A stretch of DNA of 64,000 bases from Coprobacter sp. (GTDB lineage: Bacteria > Bacteroidota > Bacteroidia > Bacteroidales > UBA11471), in assembly GCA_017462265.1 (NCBI GenBank), contig JAFTRN010000057.1:1-64000 (forward strand), given 5' to 3'. This document shows, one piece after another, positions 7,197-16,739 of this stretch. Under the pieces are notes generated by a model. It saw only the letters and a list, made by a program, of their open reading frames with translations. It was not told where the DNA came from and did not search any database. The translations under genes and the position numbers were made by a program. Every line of letters begins with the position of its first letter. Position 1 is the stretch's first letter.

Positions 7197-8429
7197 ATGC
7201 CCGATACACTCTCCCTATACGAACTCAATGCCACGGTACGAATCCACCTGCGCGACGCCTTGCCCCTTCGCTATTGGGTACGTGCCGAGGTGAGCGAGGC
7301 CCGCACCAACTACTCGGGACATTGCTACCTCGAATTGGTGGATAAAGACGAACAGTCGAACGAATTGCGCGCCAAGGCCCGGGCCAATATCTGGGCATCG
7401 ACCTACAAAGTACTACGCAAATACTTCAAGGAAGAGACCGGAACAGACATCGCTCCCGGTATAAAAATACTCGTGCAGGTAAGTGTCGATATGCACGAAG
7501 TATATGGTTACAGCCTCACCATACACGACATAGACGCGCGATACACGCTGGGCGACATGGCGCGCCAACGGGCCGAAATCATACGCCGACTTACCGAGGA
7601 GGGCATTATCGACATGAACCGAGAACTCTCTTGGGTGGTCGCCCCCCAACGTATCGCCGTAATATCCTCGCCCACCGCGGCCGGATATGGCGACTTCATG
7701 GACCAGTTGCACAACAACCGCCGTGGTTACAAATTCTACACCACGCTGTTCCAGGCCGTCATGCAAGGCGCGAAGACCGAGGAATCTATCATCGACGCAC
7801 TGAATCGCATCAATACACACGTGGAGCATTACGACGGGGTGGTCATCATCAGAGGCGGTGGAGCGACATCGGAGTTGAACTGCTTCGACAGCTACTTGCT
7901 GGCGCAAAACGTGGCTCAATTTCCTCTACCCATCATCGTTGGTATAGGACACGACCGCGACGAAACCGTGCTCGATCGAGTAGCCAACGTGAGAGTAAAA
8001 ACACCTACCGCCGCTGCCGAATGGCTCATTTCCCGGACCGAGGAAGCCGAGAGCCGATGGGCCGAGCTGAATCACAATCTGCTACAAATCATCGATACAC
8101 GCCTACGAAACGAGCGACAACAATTAGAGACCATAAGCCGCCACCTGCCCTTGCTCGTAGAGCGACGACTCACCCTCGAAAAAAGCCGCATGGACTACCT
8201 CGTGCCGACGTTGAAACAGGGTGTTTCCCGTCGCATCGAGCAGCATAGACAACACTTGGCTCTGCTGGAACAGGGCATACAGCTCTCCTCGCCCGAGCAT
8301 ATTCTGAAACGCGGGTTCTCCATCACGTTGAAAGACGGGAAAGCCATACGTTCGGCACAAGAACTCACGACCGGCGACAAAATCGCTACTTTTTACAGTG
8401 ATGGGTGCAGCGAATCGCAAATTTTATAG
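7197..8429 (+). CDS. xseA: Exodeoxyribonuclease VII large subunit
   Basis: 410 residues. With XseB it forms the enzyme that degrades single-stranded DNA from both ends in mismatch repair and damage processing. An N-terminal OB fold (about 5-105, with SEARTNYSGHCYLEL) is followed by the catalytic domain: VISSPTAAGYGDF near 156-168, IIRGGGA near 219-225, and GIGHDRDETVLDRVA near 255-270. A helical region that contacts XseB follows. It is the first gene of a two-gene unit, with xseB starting 10 bases downstream. Assignment is firm. Confidence 0.96.
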   Translation: MPDTLSLYELNATVRIHLRDALPLRYWVRAEVSEARTNYSGHCYLELVDKDEQSNELRAKARANIWASTYKVLRKYFKEETGTDIAPGIKILVQVSVDMHEVYGYSLTIHDIDARYTLGDMARQRAEIIRRLTEEGIIDMNRELSWVVAPQRIAVISSPTAAGYGDFMDQLHNNRRGYKFYTTLFQAVMQGAKTEESIIDALNRINTHVEHYDGVVIIRGGGATSELNCFDSYLLAQNVAQFPLPIIVGIGHDRDETVLDRVANVRVKTPTAAAEWLISRTEEAESRWAELNHNLLQIIDTRLRNERQQLETISRHLPLLVERRLTLEKSRMDYLVPTLKQGVSRRIEQHRQHLALLEQGIQLSSPEHILKRGFSITLKDGKAIRSAQELTTGDKIATFYSDGCSESQIL

Positions 8430-8439
8430 TCTATTATAT

Positions 8440-8655
8440 ATGGAAGAGAACAAAAACATTTCTTACGCCGAGGCAATTGCCGAGCTGGAACGCATCGTCG
8501 CCCGTCTGCAAGACAATTCTTGCGAAATCGATGAGTTGAAAGAGCTCACCACCCGGGCCATGACCTTGCTGAAATACTGCAAAGAAAAGCTTTTCGAGAC
8601 CGATGAGTCGCTCAAAAAGCTACTCGATGAGTGGAACGACGATAAACAGGCGTAA
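8440..8655 (+). CDS. xseB: Exodeoxyribonuclease VII small subunit
   Basis: 71 residues, an all-helical protein that packs along the helical part of XseA. The family signature is YAEAIAELERIVARLQ near residues 8-23, followed by a second helix (ELTTRAMTLLKYCKEKL). The ATG at 8440 was chosen over the upstream in-frame ATG at 8398, which would overlap the end of xseA by 32 bases and add residues unlike the family. It ends just before the gltX promoter. Confidence 0.93.
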   Translation: MEENKNISYAEAIAELERIVARLQDNSCEIDELKELTTRAMTLLKYCKEKLFETDESLKKLLDEWNDDKQA

Positions 8656-8671
8656 AACCGATAAAAATTAT

Positions 8672-8679
8672 TACCTTTG
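8672..8679 (+). promoter_or_regulatory. -7 promoter box for gltX
   Basis: TACCTTTG, exact consensus, between xseB and gltX. The -33 box is not clear. Confidence 0.6.
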
Positions 8680-8736
8680 TAACCGTTTTTAACGGTTATA
8701 CACAAGAAAATACAACTTCTAATACACCAAAAAAAG

Positions 8737-10269
8737 ATGTCCGAAAGAAAAGTTCGTGTACGTTTCGCACCCAGTCCCACAGGTGCTTTACATATCGGCG
8801 GCGTGCGTACCGCCCTCTATAACTACCTCTTTGCCAAGCAACACGGTGGAGATATGATACTCCGTATCGAAGATACCGACTCACAACGATTTGTACCCGG
8901 CGCCGAAGCCTACATCGTAGAGGCCCTCGAATGGTTGGGTATAAAATTTGACGAAGGTGTGGGCTATGGTGGAGATTTCGCCCCCTATCGCCAATCCGAG
9001 CGCAAAGAGATTTATCGCAAATACGTCAATCAGTTGCTCGATGCCGATAAGGCCTATATCGCCTTTGATACCCCTGCCGAGCTGGAAGCAAAACGCCAAG
9101 AGGTGGCCAATTTCCAGTACGACGCCACCACACGCGGAGGCATGCGCAACTCACTGACCATGAGTAAGGACGAAGTCGATGCGTTGATTGCGTCGGGACA
9201 CCCCTATGTGGTACGATTCAAGATAGAACCGGGCGAAGAGGTGGTAGTCGATGACCTTATCCGCGGCAAAGTGACCATCAACTCGTCGATTCTCGACGAT
9301 AAGGTACTGTACAAGTCGGCCGACAATCTGCCCACCTATCACTTGGCCAACATCGTCGATGACCACTTGATGGAGGTGAGCCACGTAATACGCGGTGAAG
9401 AATGGTTGCCCTCGGCACCGTTGCACGTACTGCTATACCGGGCGTTCGGCTGGGACGACACCATGCCCCGCTTTGCCCACCTGCCCCTGCTGTTGAAACC
9501 CGAGGGTAACGGCAAACTCAGCAAGCGCGACGGCGATCGCTTGGGCTTCCCCGTGTTCCCCCTCGAATGGCACGACCCCAAGACCGGCGATGTTTCGTCG
9601 GGCTATCGCGAATCGGGCTATCTGCCCGAGGCGGTCATCAATTTCCTGGCCCTGCTCGGCTGGAATCCCGGCAATGACGAAGAAATTTTCTCGATGGACG
9701 AGTTGATAAAACTCTTCTCGCTCGACCGTTGCAGCAAGAGTGGCGCCCGTTTCGACTACGAGAAGGGTAAATGGTTCAACCACAAATATCTGCAAACAAA
9801 GAGCAACGAGGAATTGGCCACCTTATTCACCCCCATATTGGCCTCACACGGCATTACCGATGTAGAGCCCGAAAAATTGGCACAAATCATCGGATTGGTC
9901 AAGGAGCGCGTCTCTTTCGTCAAAGAATTGTGGAATCAGACCACGTTCTTCTTTGTCGCCCCCGAGACTTTCAGCGCCAAAGACATCAAAAAACGCTGGA
10001 AAGCCGATACACCCGCCATACTCGAGGAACTCATCACCATACTCGAAGGCATTGCCGATTTCAGCTCGGCCTCGACCGAGAGTGTAGTCATACCCTGGAT
10101 AGAGCAGAAAGGCTACCACATGGGTAATGTGATGAACGCTTTCCGCTTAGCTGTCGTAGGCGAATGCCGTGGTCCGCACATGTTCGACATCACCGAGATT
10201 ATAGGCCGAGACGAAACGATACGTCGCCTGCGGACCGCCATGACCACCATAACGATTGCCAACGAATAA
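8737..10269 (+). CDS. gltX: Glutamyl-tRNA synthetase
   Basis: 510 residues. This class I synthetase charges tRNA-Glu, or discriminating/non-discriminating variants of it. The HIGH-type motif is [11 protein letters not shown] (12-22) and the KMSKS-type motif is KLSKR at 260-264. The C-terminal helical anticodon-binding domain is present (about 340-510). Length is in the normal range for Bacteroidota. It is followed after 18 bases by waaA and then a HAD phosphatase, all on the same strand, so read-through is likely. Confidence 0.97.
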   Translation: MSERKVRVRFAPSPTGALHIGGVRTALYNYLFAKQHGGDMILRIEDTDSQRFVPGAEAYIVEALEWLGIKFDEGVGYGGDFAPYRQSERKEIYRKYVNQLLDADKAYIAFDTPAELEAKRQEVANFQYDATTRGGMRNSLTMSKDEVDALIASGHPYVVRFKIEPGEEVVVDDLIRGKVTINSSILDDKVLYKSADNLPTYHLANIVDDHLMEVSHVIRGEEWLPSAPLHVLLYRAFGWDDTMPRFAHLPLLLKPEGNGKLSKRDGDRLGFPVFPLEWHDPKTGDVSSGYRESGYLPEAVINFLALLGWNPGNDEEIFSMDELIKLFSLDRCSKSGARFDYEKGKWFNHKYLQTKSNEELATLFTPILASHGITDVEPEKLAQIIGLVKERVSFVKELWNQTTFFFVAPETFSAKDIKKRWKADTPAILEELITILEGIADFSSASTESVVIPWIEQKGYHMGNVMNAFRLAVVGECRGPHMFDITEIIGRDETIRRLRTAMTTITIANE

Positions 10270-10287
10270 TCGCCGTTCACAATCGTA

Positions 10288-11526
10288 ATGAGAAGAGCCT
10301 TATACAGTTTTGGCATTTTTTGCTACAAGCAGGTAGTGAAACTTGTCGCGTGCCGCAATGCCAAAGCCCGAAAACTTACCGACGGACAACATACGGTATT
10401 CTCTTACCTCAAAGAGCATACCGTGCCCGAAGGCGGGTATATATGGATTCACGCCTCATCGCTCGGCGAGTTCGAGCAGGGACGCCCTATCATCGAGGCG
10501 ATACGCGCCAAGTACCCCCATAAGAAAATTGCCCTCACATTTTTCTCCCCCTCGGGTTACGAGGTGCGCAAAGATTACCCGCTGGCCGACTTGGTATGTT
10601 ACCTGCCATTCGACCTACCGGGCAATGTGTCGCGTTTCCTCGATATGGTGAAACCCTCCGTGGCCATCTTCATAAAATATGAGTTCTGGGGCAACTACCT
10701 GCATCAACTACACCGACGACACATTCCCACCTACATCGTATCGGCCATATTCCGTCCCAATCAACGTTTCTTCCGCAGTTACGGCGGATTCTTCAGGAAT
10801 ATGCTCCGGTGCTTCACACACCTCTATGTGCAAGATGTCCGCTCGAAAGAGTTGCTGGCACAGCATGGCATCGTCAATGTGTCGGTCGTAGGCGACACCC
10901 GTTTCGACCGGGTCGCCGACATTCGCCGACAAGCCAAGAATCTGCCTCTCGTAAAGGCGTTCAGCAATGGGCGAGACACCCTCATCGCCGGTAGCTCGTG
11001 GCCCAAAGACGAGGATATTTTTATCGACTATTTCAATCGTCACCCCGAGTTGAAACTCATCATCGCCCCGCACGAAATACACGACGAGCACCTCACAAGC
11101 ATCATCAGTAAACTGCAACGCCCATATATACGCTATACACAAGCCGACGAGGCCGGCATCGCCAAGGCCGATTGCCTCATCATCGACTGCTTCGGACTGC
11201 TCTCATCGATATACCAATATGGTACGACAGCCTATATAGGCGGGGGATTCGGCGCAGGCATACACAACGTGCCCGAAGCTGCCGTATATGGTATTCCGGT
11301 CGTTTTCGGCCCTAATTACGAAAAATTCCGCGAGGCCAAAGCCCTCATCGCCGAGGGAGGCGCATTCACCATAGCCAACGCCGAAGAATTTGACTCGCTG
11401 ATGATGAAATTCGCCTCCGACAAAGAGTATCATACCCGGTGTGGCGAAATTGCCGGCGAGTACATTCACCGCAACACCGGCGCCACCGCCCGTATTCTGG
11501 CCGACATTGACGCCAAGTTACAATAA
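10288..11526 (+). CDS. waaA: 3-deoxy-D-manno-octulosonic acid transferase
   Basis: 412 residues, a GT30-type enzyme that adds Kdo from CMP-Kdo to the lipid A precursor at the inner membrane's cytoplasmic face. It shows a short hydrophobic N-terminus. The conserved IHASSLGEFEQGRPIIE (near 54-70) contains the catalytic base Glu, and PTYIVSAIFRPNQRFFR is the usual family stretch near 147-163. The donor-binding GGGFGAGIHNVPEAAVYGIPVVFGPNYEKF region lies in the C-terminal half. It lies between gltX and a HAD phosphatase in one transcriptional direction. Assignment is firm; the number of Kdo residues added cannot be told. Confidence 0.95.
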   Translation: MRRALYSFGIFCYKQVVKLVACRNAKARKLTDGQHTVFSYLKEHTVPEGGYIWIHASSLGEFEQGRPIIEAIRAKYPHKKIALTFFSPSGYEVRKDYPLADLVCYLPFDLPGNVSRFLDMVKPSVAIFIKYEFWGNYLHQLHRRHIPTYIVSAIFRPNQRFFRSYGGFFRNMLRCFTHLYVQDVRSKELLAQHGIVNVSVVGDTRFDRVADIRRQAKNLPLVKAFSNGRDTLIAGSSWPKDEDIFIDYFNRHPELKLIIAPHEIHDEHLTSIISKLQRPYIRYTQADEAGIAKADCLIIDCFGLLSSIYQYGTTAYIGGGFGAGIHNVPEAAVYGIPVVFGPNYEKFREAKALIAEGGAFTIANAEEFDSLMMKFASDKEYHTRCGEIAGEYIHRNTGATARILADIDAKLQ

Positions 11527-11550
11527 CGGCTATTCTCTCTATTTCCGGTC

Positions 11551-12330
11551 ATGACCAAAGCCCTGTTTTTCGATATCGATGGCACATTAGTCAGTTTTCG
11601 TACCCACGAAATCATACCCTCGGCCTACGATGCCATAGCCCTGCTACGTAGCAAAGGGGTGAAAGTATTTATCGCCACAGGGCGGCCGCTACACCTCATT
11701 CGGGGGTTGCGCGACGCACAATTCGACGGCTATATCACTTTCAACGGCAGCTACTGCATCACCGCCGACGGCAACGAGATTTATTGTAACACCATACCCC
11801 GCGACGAGTTACAACAACTCATCGCGCACGAACAGCAACACGGCCCCTACTCCTATGCCTTCATGACACTCGGCAAGGTGTACACCAATCGCATAACCGA
11901 CCGTGTGGAAGAGGTGGCCCGGCTCCTCGCGTTACCGGTACCGACAGAGGCCGATATGCACCGGGTGGCAGAGCAAGAAAAAGTGATACAAATCAATCTC
12001 TACACCGACGAGGCCGACGAATACCCCGTGATGGAGACCATACCCCACTGCTTATCGAGCCGCTGGAGTCCGCTGTTCACCGACATCAATCTACGAGGCG
12101 ACAGCAAGCAATCGGGAATAGACAAAGTTTTGGAGTACTACGGAATAGACCTCGCCGACACTATGGCATTCGGCGACGGTGGCAACGATATATCGATGTT
12201 GCGACACGTGGCCATAGGAGTAGCCATGGGCAACGCCTACGACTCGGTGAAGGCCCACGCCGACTACATCACCGACACAGTCGATAACGACGGCATCGCC
12301 AAAGCCCTCACCCACTTCGGCCTCATCTGA
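11551..12330 (+). CDS. HAD-superfamily phosphatase, Cof type
   Basis: 259 residues. HAD motif I is FFDIDGTL with nucleophile Asp8 and acid/base Asp10. Motif II is the ATGRP stretch near residue 48, and motif IV GDGGNDISML is near 208-217. The cap between motifs II and III marks the Cof/IIB group, which dephosphorylates sugar phosphates, flavin phosphates or other small phosphoesters. The exact substrate cannot be read. It follows waaA by 24 bases and ends 21 bases from the convergent ATPase gene; no clear terminator separates them. Confidence 0.9.
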   Translation: MTKALFFDIDGTLVSFRTHEIIPSAYDAIALLRSKGVKVFIATGRPLHLIRGLRDAQFDGYITFNGSYCITADGNEIYCNTIPRDELQQLIAHEQQHGPYSYAFMTLGKVYTNRITDRVEEVARLLALPVPTEADMHRVAEQEKVIQINLYTDEADEYPVMETIPHCLSSRWSPLFTDINLRGDSKQSGIDKVLEYYGIDLADTMAFGDGGNDISMLRHVAIGVAMGNAYDSVKAHADYITDTVDNDGIAKALTHFGLI

Positions 12331-12351
12331 AACGACATGAGCAGTTCGGAG

Positions 12352-13536
12352 CTAAAAGAGTTTCCGTATATCCATCGAAAAGAAATCTTCTACACCTATT
12401 CCACCATCACCGATAATAAAAGAGGTTTTAGGATTGAATATTTGTTTGAATTTATCCAAACCTACCGTATGTTTCTCGGCATTACTTTTTACTTCAATGG
12501 CCACAAGAGAATCCTTCTTTTGAAGTATAAAATCCACCTCGTCGTCGCGTTCGCGCCAATAATAAACCTCAAATCGATGAACAAAGGCCTGACTGACAAG
12601 ATATGCCCCTATTGCTGATTCAAAAATATGTCCCCACGCTTTGCGGTCTTGTATTGCTTGATTAAAGGTTAAGGGGGTGTACACCATCTTCAACGCATTA
12701 TTATAGACTTGAAATTTCGGAATACTCGCCCTTCGTCTCGACATATCCACACTATACTTCTGTAAACCACAAAGCAGTCCACTATCTTTCAACAAATTGA
12801 GATAACCCGCCAAGGTAGAAGTATTGCCGGCATCTTGCAACGAACCCAGCATCTTATTCAAGGACAGAAGATTGCCCGAATATGCCGCACCAAGTTCAAA
12901 GGTTTGTCGAAGTAGGGCCGGTTTTCCGATAGGAGTATCCATCAGTATATCTTTATTTATCGTCGCATCAATTATAGATGACTGTATATATTGCTCGAAA
13001 CGGTCATTGTCTCCAATCAACGTTGCCGCACCGGGATAGCCGCCATAATATACATATTGGTCCAAGGTAAACCCAAAACAATCACTCATCTCCCGATAAC
13101 TCCAATGACTCATGCGTATCTCCTCAAAGCGACCGGCCAACGATTCCGATAATCCTTTCTCCAATAGCACGCGACTACTACCAAGAAGTAGAACCTTGAT
13201 ATTCCGTTCATGAAACGTATCATCGTCCCACTCTTTTTTTATCACCTCGCTCCAATTGGCTATTTTTTGAATTTCATCTATAACGAGAATAACGCTTTCC
13301 CAACCATTATTCTCTTTCAAGCTACGAGTAGCCGCCCAACAATTTGAAATCCAAGCAGTATTCGTAGCCGGAACATTATCCGCCGAAAAAAATTGATACG
13401 GAATTTCTATATCTTTAAGTACTTGTCTTACCACAGTAGATTTTCCAATCTGCCGAGCACCCATTACAACTTGAATAAAGTTTCTTTCCTCTTCAAGTCT
13501 ATTCTTAATGATTTGATATTCTGTCCTTTTATACAT
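12352..13536 (-). CDS. AAA-type ATPase with DUF4143 nuclease-like domain
   Basis: 394 residues. Walker A GARQIGKS is at 26-33 and Walker B VILVIDEIQ at 82-90. The C-terminal DUF4143 domain (about 200-394) ends in a PD-(D/E)xK-like set, DEVDF (332-336) and EVKSN (348-352). This abundant Bacteroidota family (AAA_14 plus DUF4143) has no settled function. The gene is A+T-richer than the HAD and waaA genes next to it. Its 5' region carries an unusual cluster of direct and inverted TACGCA repeats between the -7 box and the start codon, suggesting autoregulation. A second, divergent member lies at 43005-44342. The family call is firm, the role unknown. Confidence 0.9.
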   Translation of the reverse strand: MYKRTEYQIIKNRLEEERNFIQVVMGARQIGKSTVVRQVLKDIEIPYQFFSADNVPATNTAWISNCWAATRSLKENNGWESVILVIDEIQKIANWSEVIKKEWDDDTFHERNIKVLLLGSSRVLLEKGLSESLAGRFEEIRMSHWSYREMSDCFGFTLDQYVYYGGYPGAATLIGDNDRFEQYIQSSIIDATINKDILMDTPIGKPALLRQTFELGAAYSGNLLSLNKMLGSLQDAGNTSTLAGYLNLLKDSGLLCGLQKYSVDMSRRRASIPKFQVYNNALKMVYTPLTFNQAIQDRKAWGHIFESAIGAYLVSQAFVHRFEVYYWRERDDEVDFILQKKDSLVAIEVKSNAEKHTVGLDKFKQIFNPKTSFIIGDGGIGVEDFFSMDIRKLF

Positions 13537-13545
13537 ACAAATACA

Positions 13546-13579
13546 TTTTACGCAGTGTATTGCGTATTTTTACGCAGTG
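13546..13579 (-). promoter_or_regulatory. Operator-like repeat cluster before the ATPase gene
   Basis: TTTTACGCAGTG occurs twice (13546-13557 and 13568-13579), 22 bp apart, about two helical turns. TGCGTA (13561-13566) and TACGCA (13571-13576) form a perfect inverted repeat in between. The cluster sits just downstream of the -7 box, where a bound protein would block transcription. Confidence 0.6.
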
Positions 13580-13587
13580 CAAATATA
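13580..13587 (-). promoter_or_regulatory. -7 promoter box for the DUF4143 ATPase
   Basis: TATATTTG on the minus strand, exact consensus, abutting the repeat cluster and 44 bases from the start codon. No -33 TTTG at the right distance. Confidence 0.6.
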
Positions 13588-13678
13588 ATTAATCTCATTT
13601 AATAATAAAAACCTCCCCGCAAAATTATTTTCCATCGTACGAAAAAAAATCAGATATATTATCGTACATAATAAAAAA

Positions 13679-13708
13679 CCTCACTCCGATATCCAAACCA
13701 AAGTGAGG
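13679..13708 (-). terminator. Rho-independent terminator of the barrel-protein gene
   Basis: Arms CCTCACT (13679-13685) and AGTGAGG (13702-13708). On the minus strand the stem is followed by a run of T's. Confidence 0.8.
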
Positions 13709-13733
13709 CTCTTATGTTAATCATAATAACACA

Positions 13734-14528
13734 TTAAAAAGTCCAACCCAATCGCAATGTCGGCGTTATTTTTATTTTCGTATCTATGCTTTTATCTTTA
13801 ACATCTATTTCATAACTACGACTCTCATAATCGTAACTGGGATCTTCCGTTTTATACTCTTCTTTGATATTATTAACAGAATTGTATTCTACCCCCAAGC
13901 CCAACTCTGTTCCTAAATATAAGCCTTTGTAAACATAGAAATCAATCCCAGTAAATAAATCTACACCAAAACCAATTGAACTCTTTTGCCCCGAACTATT
14001 TCGTCCTTTTTTCGTGTATATCGACTCATACCCATCAGAATAATTCACTTCTTTGGATTTTGCCCAACATTTTTCTAATCCAATTTGCGCACCAGCATAC
14101 AAGTCAATACGGTTATGGGTATAAAAATGATATTCATATCCTAAATCTAAATTGAACGTACTATAAGTATCGCAAGAGTATTCATTTTTTTCTTCTTCAT
14201 ACTCTTCAAGATCTTGGATATATTGTTCTTTTGCATTTTGGTAAGCATTGTCCGAATAAAAATTTTCTCTTACCGGACTTTGTGGTATTGACAAATCCTC
14301 CCTATGCTTATTTTTCAGTTTAGAAAATCCCAGATTCAGTCTTAACGTGTTTTTATCAGAGATAAAATAGCGTATTTTCAATCCATCTATTGAAAATTGC
14401 GCATCTTGAATAAAAGGATTAAATGAAACTTCAATACTTACATCTCCTTTTGTAGGAGTGTATTGCGCTTTCATAGTTCCAAATAGGCAAAATAAGCCCA
14501 TAATTGTAACGATAATTTTCTTAGCCAT
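13734..14528 (-). CDS. Secreted outer-membrane beta-barrel protein
   Basis: 264 residues. A signal peptide of about 21 residues (MAKKIIVTIMGLFCLFGTMKAQ) is followed by alternating strands and a C-terminus ending in aromatic TLRLGWTF, as expected for an outer-membrane beta-barrel. Repeated YxxGxxxGLE-type strands (DLYAGAQIGLEKC, YLGTELGLGVEY) resemble the porin/OmpW-like barrel family of Bacteroidota. An acidic stretch near residues 90-120 could be an extracellular loop. It follows the lipoprotein gene by 37 bases on the same strand, so the two may form a surface pair. Base composition is A+T-rich. The barrel prediction is fairly sure; the ligand is unknown. Confidence 0.75.
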   Translation of the reverse strand: MAKKIIVTIMGLFCLFGTMKAQYTPTKGDVSIEVSFNPFIQDAQFSIDGLKIRYFISDKNTLRLNLGFSKLKNKHREDLSIPQSPVRENFYSDNAYQNAKEQYIQDLEEYEEEKNEYSCDTYSTFNLDLGYEYHFYTHNRIDLYAGAQIGLEKCWAKSKEVNYSDGYESIYTKKGRNSSGQKSSIGFGVDLFTGIDFYVYKGLYLGTELGLGVEYNSVNNIKEEYKTEDPSYDYESRSYEIDVKDKSIDTKIKITPTLRLGWTF

Positions 14529-14565
14529 AATCTTTATGTTTTTATGTTATGTTTTGTCTATTTTT

Positions 14566-15267
14566 TCAGAAACTAATTGCTAATTTTTCCCATTTTAGAT
14601 ACCAATGGACATCATCTTCTAATGCCGATGATACAGCCGACACATACCCATTATCATGAAACGACCAAGATATTTGATAACCATCATAATTACTCATTAA
14701 ATATTGGGGGTGTACACCAAAATATTCCCCTGAATTTGCCAAAAGAGGTATAGCCCAAACATCATTACATATATCAAGTAAGATATCATCAAAATAAGAT
14801 ATTCCAAGCGATGATGGTATATCTGTATATTCATAAGTTCTAGTATAATATTCGCAGTATTCTTTTACCAGATTTCCATTATACCATTCATAATTATGTT
14901 TTATTCCATTTCTATCTATTCTTTGTATTAGTTGTCTTTTATCATCATAACTATATCTTTCCTCTCTATATCCTTCATAATATATTTCAACAATCAGACC
15001 ATCATTCAATCTACATTCATATAGAACTTCATTATCTACTTTAATAAAAATATTATTCTGCTCATATAGATACGTATAATCAACACCATCGGTACGATAA
15101 ACAGACGATAGCCTATTCTGATTATCATAATACAATGTACTATCGTCTATTTTTCTCAACCTTTTATTTGAGCTATTATTAACATACTCTATATCCGATT
15201 TTGTGCATGCGATAAGACTTGCACCGAATGTTAGCACACATAATACTCTTTTAACAATTCTACTCAT
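14566..15267 (-). CDS. Lipoprotein of unknown function with YD-type strands
   Basis: 233 residues. Hydrophobic signal and lipobox SLIAC predict lipidation at Cys21. The body has repeated short strands such as YYDNQNRLSSVYR, YSYDDKRQLIQRI and YEWYNGNLVKEY, the spacing seen in YD/RHS-like or DUF4595-like lipoproteins of Bacteroidota. No catalytic motif is visible. It lies directly upstream of the barrel-protein gene, with a shared A+T-rich composition, so the two were probably gained together and act at the outer membrane. The family call is tentative. Confidence 0.7.
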   Translation of the reverse strand: MSRIVKRVLCVLTFGASLIACTKSDIEYVNNSSNKRLRKIDDSTLYYDNQNRLSSVYRTDGVDYTYLYEQNNIFIKVDNEVLYECRLNDGLIVEIYYEGYREERYSYDDKRQLIQRIDRNGIKHNYEWYNGNLVKEYCEYYTRTYEYTDIPSSLGISYFDDILLDICNDVWAIPLLANSGEYFGVHPQYLMSNYDGYQISWSFHDNGYVSAVSSALEDDVHWYLKWEKLAISF

Positions 15268-15606
15268 TCTTACTATATTAGTTAATATTTTTCTGTTTTA
15301 TCACTCAGCATAACCTTATAATAATTAAAGAAATACAAATATTTATTTCTTTAAAGTTTTGCAAAGATATATATTACAGTCAAATAAACAAACATTTTTT
15401 TTTAAAATTTATTCAATTATTCATTTTCAAGCAAAATAACAGTTATAACAGCCTAATATCTAAATTACTCCAATAGTTCCATATTAGCTTTCAAAAATCC
15501 TCAACCAAAATCTGATTTTCGGGGAAATTTTTAATCGATGCTTATTTTTCTGAAAAATATTGGGAAATTTTTCAAAAGTTTCTACCTTTATCAACCGATT
15601 TATCCC
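15268..15606. other. A+T-rich intergenic stretch, no gene
   Basis: The region between the lipoprotein gene and the pta promoter is very A+T-rich, especially 15290-15450. I see no reading frame, RNA gene or repeat in it. It marks the edge between the A+T-rich island and the housekeeping pta-ackA unit. Confidence 0.5.
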
Positions 15607-15614
15607 TACCTTTG
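15607..15614 (+). promoter_or_regulatory. -7 promoter box for pta-ackA
   Basis: TACCTTTG, exact consensus. The leader of about 90 bases contains a small hairpin, GCGGG/CCCGC, within 15642-15659. Start codon is at 15709. Confidence 0.65.
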
Positions 15615-15708
15615 CACATAGGGAGAGAAACGGCATGTTGCGCGGGTTTATCGCCCCGCACGCCCTCCACAAAGAAAGAGAACACAACAAAATAAAATAT
15701 TATCAATT

Positions 15709-16725
15709 ATGAGTTTAATGGATGAAATCGTTGCTCGGGCCAAAGCCGACAAGCAACGCATTGTTCTTCCCGAAGGAACTGAAGAACGTACCTTGAAAGC
15801 CGCCGACATGCTTCTTGCCGACGAAGTTGCAAACATCATTCTCATCGGTGCTCCTGCCGAAATCATGGCCTTGGCCGAGAAAAACGGTCTTACCCACATA
15901 GGCAAAGCTACGATTGTAGATCCCAAAGAGCACGAGAAAAAAGCCGAGTATGCCAACTTGCTGTTTGAATTGCGCAAGAAAAAAGGCATGACCGAGGAAC
16001 AGGCCGCCAAGATGGTGGAAGACCCGCTGTACCTGGCTTGTCTGATGATAAAAGCCGGCGATGCCGATGGTGAGATAGCCGGTGCCCAAAACACCACCGG
16101 AAACGTATTGCGTCCCGCCTTGCAAATCATCAAAACCGCTCCCGGCATCAGCGTGGTATCGGGCGCATTCCTGATGTTCCTGCCCAACAACCAATATGGC
16201 GAAAACGGTGTCATGGTATTTGCCGACTGCGCCGTAACCCCCAACCCCACCGCCGAAGAGTTGGCTCAAATAGCCGTATCGACCGGCCGTACCGCCCGCG
16301 ACATTGCAGGCTACGAGCCCCGCATCGCCATGCTCAGCTTCTCGACCAAAGGCAGCGCCAAACACGAAATGGTCGATAAAGTGGTAGAAGCCACCCGCCT
16401 CGCCAAAGAATTGGCTCCCGATATGCTCATCGATGGTGAATTGCAAGCCGATGCCGCCATCGTACCCTCGGTAGGCCAAAGCAAAGCCCCGGGCAGCGAA
16501 ATCGCCGGTAAAGCTACCGCTCTCGTATTCCCCACCCTCGAAGTGGGCAACATCGCCTACAAACTCGTACAACGCCTGGCCGGTGCCGAGGCCGTAGGTC
16601 CTATCTTGCAAGGTATGGCTGCTCCCGTAAACGACTTATCGCGCGGTTGCTCAGTCGATGATGTATATAAAATGGTGGCTATCGCCTGCAATCAAGCCAT
16701 CGGTGCTAAAAAACTGAAACAATAA
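15709..16725 (+). CDS. pta: Phosphate acetyltransferase
   Basis: 338 residues, the short single-domain form. It interconverts acetyl-CoA and acetyl phosphate, the first step of acetate formation. The N-terminal stretch LMDEIVARAKADKQRIVLPEG is family-typical. The PTA domain covers the rest, including NTTGNVLRPALQIIKTAPG near 127-145 and the C-terminal VNDLSRGCSVDDVY near 305-318. The regulatory N-terminal domains of long enterobacterial Pta are absent. It is followed after 14 bases by ackA, so the two form an operon ending in a strong terminator. Confidence 0.97.
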   Translation: MSLMDEIVARAKADKQRIVLPEGTEERTLKAADMLLADEVANIILIGAPAEIMALAEKNGLTHIGKATIVDPKEHEKKAEYANLLFELRKKKGMTEEQAAKMVEDPLYLACLMIKAGDADGEIAGAQNTTGNVLRPALQIIKTAPGISVVSGAFLMFLPNNQYGENGVMVFADCAVTPNPTAEELAQIAVSTGRTARDIAGYEPRIAMLSFSTKGSAKHEMVDKVVEATRLAKELAPDMLIDGELQADAAIVPSVGQSKAPGSEIAGKATALVFPTLEVGNIAYKLVQRLAGAEAVGPILQGMAAPVNDLSRGCSVDDVYKMVAIACNQAIGAKKLKQ

Positions 16726-16739
16726 AACACACATATCCC

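Noticed and set aside
15715-16611. Antisense open frame of about 298 codons opposite pta
   Set aside because: Composition is a reflection of the pta codon usage, with Gly/Phe/Tyr-rich nonsense; no start signals or family match.
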